Origin: Clostridium sp. AN503
GTDB lineage: Bacteria > Bacillota > Clostridia > Lachnospirales > Lachnospiraceae
Direction of reading: 5' to 3'
DNA: 64,000 bases
Assembly (NCBI RefSeq): GCF_040719375.1
Contig: NZ_JBFDTP010000001.1
Coordinates: 124,001 to 188,000 of the forward strand
The notes under the pieces are model-generated. The model did no database searches and was not told the DNA's origin. It was given only the letters and a program-made list of their open reading frames with translations. Numbering within the stretch: position 1 is the stretch's first letter; every line of letters begins with the position of its first letter. This document shows positions 59,521 through 64,000 of the stretch, one piece after another. Made by a program: the position numbers and the translations under genes.

Positions 59521-60450
59521 TTACCGCTCCACATTCCTCGTCTCCTCCACCACATAGATCGGCCGGTCCTTCAGCTCGCTGAACAGAATCGCAATATACT
59601 CCCCAATGATCCCCACGATCACAAACAGGATCGCAAACATAAAGCAGATCAGGATCACGATCGTCGCATACCCGCTGGGCGCCCCCTGCCTGGTGAAAAG
59701 GGTATAGATCATCACCGCCACTCCCAAAAGGGCTGCAAAAATACCGGCGTAGATCCCCAGCTTCAGCGGAAGATTGGAAAAACACATGATCGTGTTCATG
59801 GAAAACGCAAACAGCTTGCGGATGCTGTATTTGCTCTCCCCCGCCACCCGGTCCTGCGCCTCGTACTCCAAGGTCGTCCGTTTGAATCCGATATTCTGCA
59901 CATAACCGCGCAGAAACCGTACCTTTTCACGGTAATTAGCACGGAGTACATCTGCCGCCTGCCTGGATATGGCAAAGAAATCCGAGGCATTTGCCTCAAA
60001 CTTCACATCCGACAGGGTATTGATCACCTTGTAGAACCCGGCGGAAGTGATATTCTTCACAAACCCCGCCGAAGCATTCCGGGTGCGCACCATACTGACG
60101 ACGCCGTAGCCTTCCTCCATCAGCCGAACAATATCCGGCAGGCATTCCGGCGGATGCTGTAAGTCTGCATCCATACAGACCACCGCATCCCCTTTGGAGT
60201 GATCAATGCCCGCGATCATGGCCGCCTCATGGCCGAAATTCCGTGAAAATGCCACAACCTTCACCTTTTCATCCCGTCCCGCCAGCTCTCTCAAGATGCC
60301 AAGGCTCCCATCACAACTCCCGTCATTTACAAACAAAAGCTCGTAGTCCCACTCCAGCGCCTGCAGAATTGGAGACGCCGTCTGGTAGAACAGAGGAAGC
60401 GCCTGTTCTTCATTATACACGGACACCACTACGGAAAGCAATCGTCTCAT
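59521..60450 (-). CDS. GT2 glycosyltransferase, polyprenyl-phosphate type (GtrB/ArnC-like)
   Basis: A 309-residue membrane-linked glycosyltransferase. The GT-A domain opens LSVVVSVYNEEQALPLFYQT, has LLFVNDGSCDGS and the metal-binding VVCMDADLQHPPE near residue 93, and QDRVAGESKYSIRKLF before two membrane helices near residues 230 and 265. Enzymes of this type attach a sugar to undecaprenyl phosphate for later transfer to a surface polymer. It is the last gene of the polysaccharide cluster on the minus strand. Confidence 0.92.
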   Translation of the reverse strand: MRRLLSVVVSVYNEEQALPLFYQTASPILQALEWDYELLFVNDGSCDGSLGILRELAGRDEKVKVVAFSRNFGHEAAMIAGIDHSKGDAVVCMDADLQHPPECLPDIVRLMEEGYGVVSMVRTRNASAGFVKNITSAGFYKVINTLSDVKFEANASDFFAISRQAADVLRANYREKVRFLRGYVQNIGFKRTTLEYEAQDRVAGESKYSIRKLFAFSMNTIMCFSNLPLKLGIYAGIFAALLGVAVMIYTLFTRQGAPSGYATIVILICFMFAILFVIVGIIGEYIAILFSELKDRPIYVVEETRNVER

Positions 60451-60525
60451 ATCTGTTCCATCCTTCTGTCTTTATCTGTAACCGTAAAATATCTTACAGC
60501 CATGAGCAAGAGCAAACATCCATGC

Positions 60526-61374
60526 TCACTGCACATCCTCATCGTACACCTGGATCTCTATGGTAGAGTGAGCCGGCACCCGTTTCTCTTTGGGCGGCAG
60601 GGTCATGTAGTCCCCGTAGATCCAGGTCAGCACTTCATGCCAGTGTTTGGAGGCCATCAGCTTCGTATCACAGAAATCCAGATCCACGATCTCCTCGCAC
60701 CACTGCCGTTTCAGAGTCACATACAAAAAGTCCGGCTGGTAATTGCTGTAATACCGCAGCCCGCTGCGCCCCCGCCGGTCCTTCAGCGCCACCAGGCGCT
60801 GCATCTTAAAGAGCGCCTTCATGGGGACAAACCTGCCCACCGCAGACATGCCGCCGACCGCCAGCTTGTGGAACAGACTGTATTTCCCAAAATCCAGATG
60901 ATACCGATGTCCCATCGCCATACCGTAGACCATCTTGTGGAGCAAGAGCGTCAAAGCCGCTGCGTTCTTTTTCTCCGGCAGTTCATCGATGGTGAACAGA
61001 TCCACCCAAAGGTGGTTCAGCTTACCCTCGTAAAACTGCATCTCGGGCGTATCATCATGGGTACGGCTGTTTTTGTAGATGATCCTCGCGGTAAAGTCAT
61101 AGAAGTTCTTTCCTCCCCGGAAATCCCACGGCATTAGAAGCTCCATCGTATCCGGCAGCTCCCGCTTCACCACCTTAAGGAACGCCTCATAATTACTTCT
61201 GGTAAACGCCACATCCGCATCATCATCCCACGGTATGAAGCCCTGGTGGCGGACCGCTCCCAAAAGAGTACCCGCATCCAGCATATATTTAATCTTATAC
61301 TTCCTGCAGATCCTGTCTATTTCCTTGAGGATTTTTAGATTGGTCTCATGGACCTTTGTCAAATCATACTGCAT
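60526..61374 (-). CDS. LicD-family phosphotransferase
   Basis: A 282-residue protein of the LicD family, which adds phosphocholine or other phosphodiester-linked groups to cell-surface glycans. The motif LLGAVRHQGFIPWDDDADVA near residue 37, with its Asp cluster, is diagnostic. It opens with the usual helix ILKEIDRICRKYKIKYMLDAG. It lies between the GT2 gene and rfbH on the same strand, so its substituent is probably put on the same polymer. No choline uptake or activation genes (licA-C) are seen here, although a BCCT transporter gene lies nearby. Confidence 0.9.
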   Translation of the reverse strand: MQYDLTKVHETNLKILKEIDRICRKYKIKYMLDAGTLLGAVRHQGFIPWDDDADVAFTRSNYEAFLKVVKRELPDTMELLMPWDFRGGKNFYDFTARIIYKNSRTHDDTPEMQFYEGKLNHLWVDLFTIDELPEKKNAAALTLLLHKMVYGMAMGHRYHLDFGKYSLFHKLAVGGMSAVGRFVPMKALFKMQRLVALKDRRGRSGLRYYSNYQPDFLYVTLKRQWCEEIVDLDFCDTKLMASKHWHEVLTWIYGDYMTLPPKEKRVPAHSTIEIQVYDEDVQ

Positions 61375-61418
61375 AGCTACCTCTTTTCTGCAGCCTTGCC
61401 CTGCTGCACGGCCCTGTC

Positions 61419-62756
61419 TTACAGCCCGACCGCCTCGCGGATCGTCTTCGCCATATAGTCGATCATCTCATCCGTCATTCCGGGGTAAACGCCTACCCAG
61501 AAGGTGTCCCGCATGATCCGGTCCGCCACATGCAGATCGCCCACCACCCGGTATCCGGTCTGGTCTGCCCGCATCTGGTCAAAACAGGGATGGCGTGTTA
61601 AGTTGCCCGCAAACAGCATCCTGGTCTGAACGCCTTTACTTTCCACATACTGCACCACCGAGTTCCGGTCTGTCCCTTCTTTACCGGTGATCAGGAAACC
61701 AAACCAGCTGGGCCTGGAATTCTCACATGGCTCCGGCAGGATCAGTTTGTCCTGGGTGTCCTTTAAAGCCGCCCACAAACGGTCAAAGTTATGACGGCGG
61801 CGCTCTACGAAGCCAGGGAATTTTTGAAGCTGGGCGCAGCCGATGGCAGCCTGCAGATCCGTGGCCTTCAGATTGTACCCAAAATGAGAGTACACATACT
61901 TATGGTCATAACCCAGGGGCAGTTCCCCGTACTGGCGGTCAAAACGGTGCCCGCAGAGGTTATCCCTGCCCGACGGGCAGATACAGTCCCGGCCCCAGTC
62001 GCGGAAGGAACGGATGATCTTGTGAAGCAGCGGATTATTGGTATAGACCGCGCCGCCCTCGCCCATGGTCATGTGGTGTGGAGGGTAAAAGCTGGAAGTA
62101 CCGATGTCTCCCACCGTACCCGTGAATTTCTCCACTCCGTCTATGGTATACCTGCTGCCCAGAGCGTCGCAGTTGTCCTCGATCAGCCACAGCCCATACC
62201 TGTCACAGAACTCCTTAACTGCTTTTAGATCAAACGGATTCCCCAGGGTATGGGCGATCATCACGGCCTTTGTCCGGTCGGAGTACGCTTCCTCCAGCTG
62301 GGTCACATCCACATTGTACTGAGGGATTGTCACATCCACGAAAACCGGTACCGCGCCGTACTGGATCACAGGAGTTACCGTCGTCGGGAAGCCAGCCGCC
62401 ACAGTGATCACTTCATCCCCGCGCCGGACCTGCCTCTCACCCAAAAGCGGAGACGTGAGCGCCATAAATGCGTTTAAATTGGCCGAGGAGCCAGAGTTTA
62501 CCAGAGAGCAATATTTCACTCCAAGGTACTCCCCAAGCTTCTTTTCAAACTCATCTGTATACCGCCCGGAAGTCAGCCAGAATTCAAGGGCGCTGTCCAC
62601 CAGGTTCACCATCTCATCCGCATCGTAGACGCGGGATGCATATGGGATCCGGTCTCCTTCCTCATAAGTTTTCTTACTCTTTATATGATAATTTTCGCAG
62701 TATTCTGCAACCAGCCCCAGGATCTCCTGACGGGCCTCGTCCTGTGTTTTTGCCAT
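61419..62756 (-). CDS. rfbH: CDP-4-keto-6-deoxy-D-glucose 3-dehydrase (E1)
   Basis: A 445-residue PMP-dependent enzyme with a [2Fe-2S] cluster that, with an E3 reductase, removes the C3 hydroxyl to make 3,6-dideoxyhexoses. It has the DegT/aminotransferase fold (SLVNSGSSANLNAFMALTSP near residue 86; LIEDNCDALGSRY near residue 195). The PLP-binding Lys is replaced by His in SSFYPPHHMTMGEGG, which is the mark of RfbH. The cluster cysteines fall in WGRDCICPSGRDNLCGHRF. The E3 gene (rfbI-type) is not visible in the window. It follows rfbG by 94 bases. Confidence 0.95.
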   Translation of the reverse strand: MAKTQDEARQEILGLVAEYCENYHIKSKKTYEEGDRIPYASRVYDADEMVNLVDSALEFWLTSGRYTDEFEKKLGEYLGVKYCSLVNSGSSANLNAFMALTSPLLGERQVRRGDEVITVAAGFPTTVTPVIQYGAVPVFVDVTIPQYNVDVTQLEEAYSDRTKAVMIAHTLGNPFDLKAVKEFCDRYGLWLIEDNCDALGSRYTIDGVEKFTGTVGDIGTSSFYPPHHMTMGEGGAVYTNNPLLHKIIRSFRDWGRDCICPSGRDNLCGHRFDRQYGELPLGYDHKYVYSHFGYNLKATDLQAAIGCAQLQKFPGFVERRRHNFDRLWAALKDTQDKLILPEPCENSRPSWFGFLITGKEGTDRNSVVQYVESKGVQTRMLFAGNLTRHPCFDQMRADQTGYRVVGDLHVADRIMRDTFWVGVYPGMTDEMIDYMAKTIREAVGL

Positions 62757-62850
62757 GCTTCTCTCCTATCTTTAACCTATACTTTATGGTCCGCTCGTTC
62801 TGGTCGATCGCTCCGGCTCACTTTCTCCGGCTCAATGGTCCTGAATTTCC

Positions 62851-63912
62851 TCAGAATTCCCGGATCTGCTGATCCATCACCTGGAGCATGTCCGCACCCT
62901 CCAGATAAGCTTTCGACCATTCGATCGTCTTTTCCACCGCCCCGCGGATATGCCACCGCGGCTGCCAGCCGAACACGCGCTTGATCTTCGAGCAGTCCAG
63001 CTTTAAAAAATTCGCCTCATGAGGGCCGCCGTCATGCTGGTCCAGCCAGGAAGCTCCGCCGCCCCACAATTCACAGAACAGCGTCACCAGCTCTCCTGTA
63101 TTGACACAGTCGCAGTCGTCCGGCCCCACATTGTAATATCCCTGAAATGCGCTGTCCTCATACTGCTTCTGCAAAATATGCAGATAGGCGAACAACGGCT
63201 CCAGCACATGCTGGTATGGCCTGGTAGAATAGGGGTTGCGCACCACAATGGTTTTGCCTGCCGCCATGGCCCGGACACAGTCCGGAATGATCCGGTCATT
63301 GGCAAAATCTCCGCCGCCGATCACATTGCCTGCCCGTGCAGTGGAGACAGCACAGCGCCCGTCTCCCAAAAAGGACTTTTGATAACTGTGGGTCACCAGT
63401 TCCGAACAGGATTTGCTGTTGGAGTAAGGATCGTACCCGTCAAGGGGATCACACTCCCGGTAGCCATACTCCCACTCCCGGTTCTCATAAACCTTGTCGG
63501 TGGTCACATTGAGGAGCGACTTCACAGAATCCGTCAGACGCACACTCTCTAAAAGATTCACCGTCCCCATCACATTGGTCTCATAGGTATACACCGGGTC
63601 CTTATAGGAGTCCCGCACAATTGGCTGAGCCGCCAAATGGATGACGATCTCCGGCTGCACCCGCGCAAACACCTGCTTTAACTGTTCCAGATCACGGATA
63701 TCTCCGATCACAGAATCCATCGTATCTTCCAGACCTGCGATCCCGAACAGCGATGGGTCCGTAGGCGCCTCCAGCGCATAGCCAGTCACCTCCGCTCCCG
63801 CCAGAGTCAGGATGCGGCAAAGCCACGCCCCCTTAAACCCCGTATGGCCGGTCACCAGGACCCGCTTTCCTTTATAAAATTCCCTGCATTTTTCTAAATT
63901 GTACATGTTCAT
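62851..63912 (-). CDS. rfbG: CDP-glucose 4,6-dehydratase
   Basis: A 353-residue extended short-chain dehydrogenase that converts CDP-glucose to CDP-4-keto-6-deoxyglucose. The NAD motif VLVTGHTGFKGAWL near residue 18, VIHLAAQPIVRDSYKDP near residue 90, the catalytic VTTDKVYENREWEYGYRE near residue 136 and the YSNSKSC Tyr/Lys pair are all present. RAGNVIGGGDFANDRIIPDC near residue 195 is typical of this enzyme. It stands between rfbF and rfbH in the standard order. Confidence 0.96.
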   Translation of the reverse strand: MNMYNLEKCREFYKGKRVLVTGHTGFKGAWLCRILTLAGAEVTGYALEAPTDPSLFGIAGLEDTMDSVIGDIRDLEQLKQVFARVQPEIVIHLAAQPIVRDSYKDPVYTYETNVMGTVNLLESVRLTDSVKSLLNVTTDKVYENREWEYGYRECDPLDGYDPYSNSKSCSELVTHSYQKSFLGDGRCAVSTARAGNVIGGGDFANDRIIPDCVRAMAAGKTIVVRNPYSTRPYQHVLEPLFAYLHILQKQYEDSAFQGYYNVGPDDCDCVNTGELVTLFCELWGGGASWLDQHDGGPHEANFLKLDCSKIKRVFGWQPRWHIRGAVEKTIEWSKAYLEGADMLQVMDQQIREF

Positions 63913-63958
63913 TCTCCCATCGGCGATGCTGACCGCATCCTGATTACAGTTCTCCCGG

Positions 63959-64000
63959 TCACTCCCAGATCTTCCAGGGCGCCTTACCGGACTGCCACAG
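63959..64000 (-). CDS. rfbF: Glucose-1-phosphate cytidylyltransferase, last residues only
   Basis: The frame entering from the right edge encodes LWQSGKAPWKIWE and stops at 63959, the typical C-terminus of RfbF, which makes CDP-glucose from glucose-1-phosphate and CTP. Its place upstream of rfbG is the expected one. The rest lies outside the window. Confidence 0.75.
   Translation of the reverse strand: MWQSGKAPWKIWE

Noticed and set aside
1..64000. CRISPR arrays, tRNA or rRNA genes
   Set aside because: No regularly spaced repeats, tRNA-like cloverleaf segments or rRNA-like stretches were recognised by eye; a covariance search was not possible here.

Overview
The window looks like chromosome of a low-GC-type Gram-positive anaerobe of the class Clostridia, most likely a Lachnospiraceae member close to the Enterocloster/Hungatella group. 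This is inferred from strong GGAGG ribosome-binding sites, a MEP-pathway gene (ispE), a hemerythrin, an Rpn-type gene pair, a holin-like small toxin, and a large catabolic repertoire for plant-derived acidic sugars. I recognised no rRNA, tRNA or CRISPR array by eye.

Region 1 (1-4.5 kb): a LysR regulator cut by the window edge, a hemerythrin, and a tandem duplication of an Rpn nuclease-like gene. One copy is damaged, and the duplication appears to have removed the start of a TetR-type gene. Region 2 (4.7-25.2 kb) is a sugar-acid and pectin catabolic region. It holds galactarate dehydratase garD with a divergent LysR gene. Next is a minus-strand operon of a tripartite tricarboxylate transporter (tctC, tctB, tctA), an esterase, a GH28 polygalacturonase, a GH105 unsaturated uronyl hydrolase and a TIM-barrel protein, divergent from an unusual LysR-LysR fusion. 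Then come an iron-dependent dehydrogenase, a GntP permease and glucarate dehydratase gudD with its own divergent LysR. garD and gudD share an operator-like motif laid over the -35 box at the same phase. The dehydratase products can feed the DapA-type lyase, tartronate semialdehyde reductase (garR) and glycerate kinase of region 3, giving pyruvate and 2-phosphoglycerate. The glycerate kinase carries a single-base frameshift.

Region 3 (25.2-40.6 kb): a type I toxin-antitoxin candidate (38-residue holin-like toxin plus antisense RNA), an AEC transporter, the lower sugar-acid genes with a UxuA-type dehydratase and an SLC13-type permease, then two PrpR-like regulators whose AAA+ domains have lost key motifs, and a MATE transporter. 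Region 4 (40.7-57.9 kb): ispE with a GntR regulator, a YesL-like protein, acetyltransferase, cyclophilin, a response regulator divergent from a hybrid histidine kinase, a CitMHS citrate transporter, and a CaCA exchanger behind a yybP-ykoY type (manganese) riboswitch. These are followed by AGCS and BCCT transporters, a phospholipase C-like protein and a metallo-beta-lactamase-fold protein. Region 5 (57.9-59.5 kb): an AT-rich two-gene cassette (DUF3990 toxin-like protein plus HTH protein) flanked by 66-bp direct repeats, inserted between two convergent genes. Region 6 (59.5-64 kb): surface polysaccharide genes for a CDP-3,6-dideoxyhexose (rfbF end, rfbG, rfbH), LicD and a GT2 glycosyltransferase.
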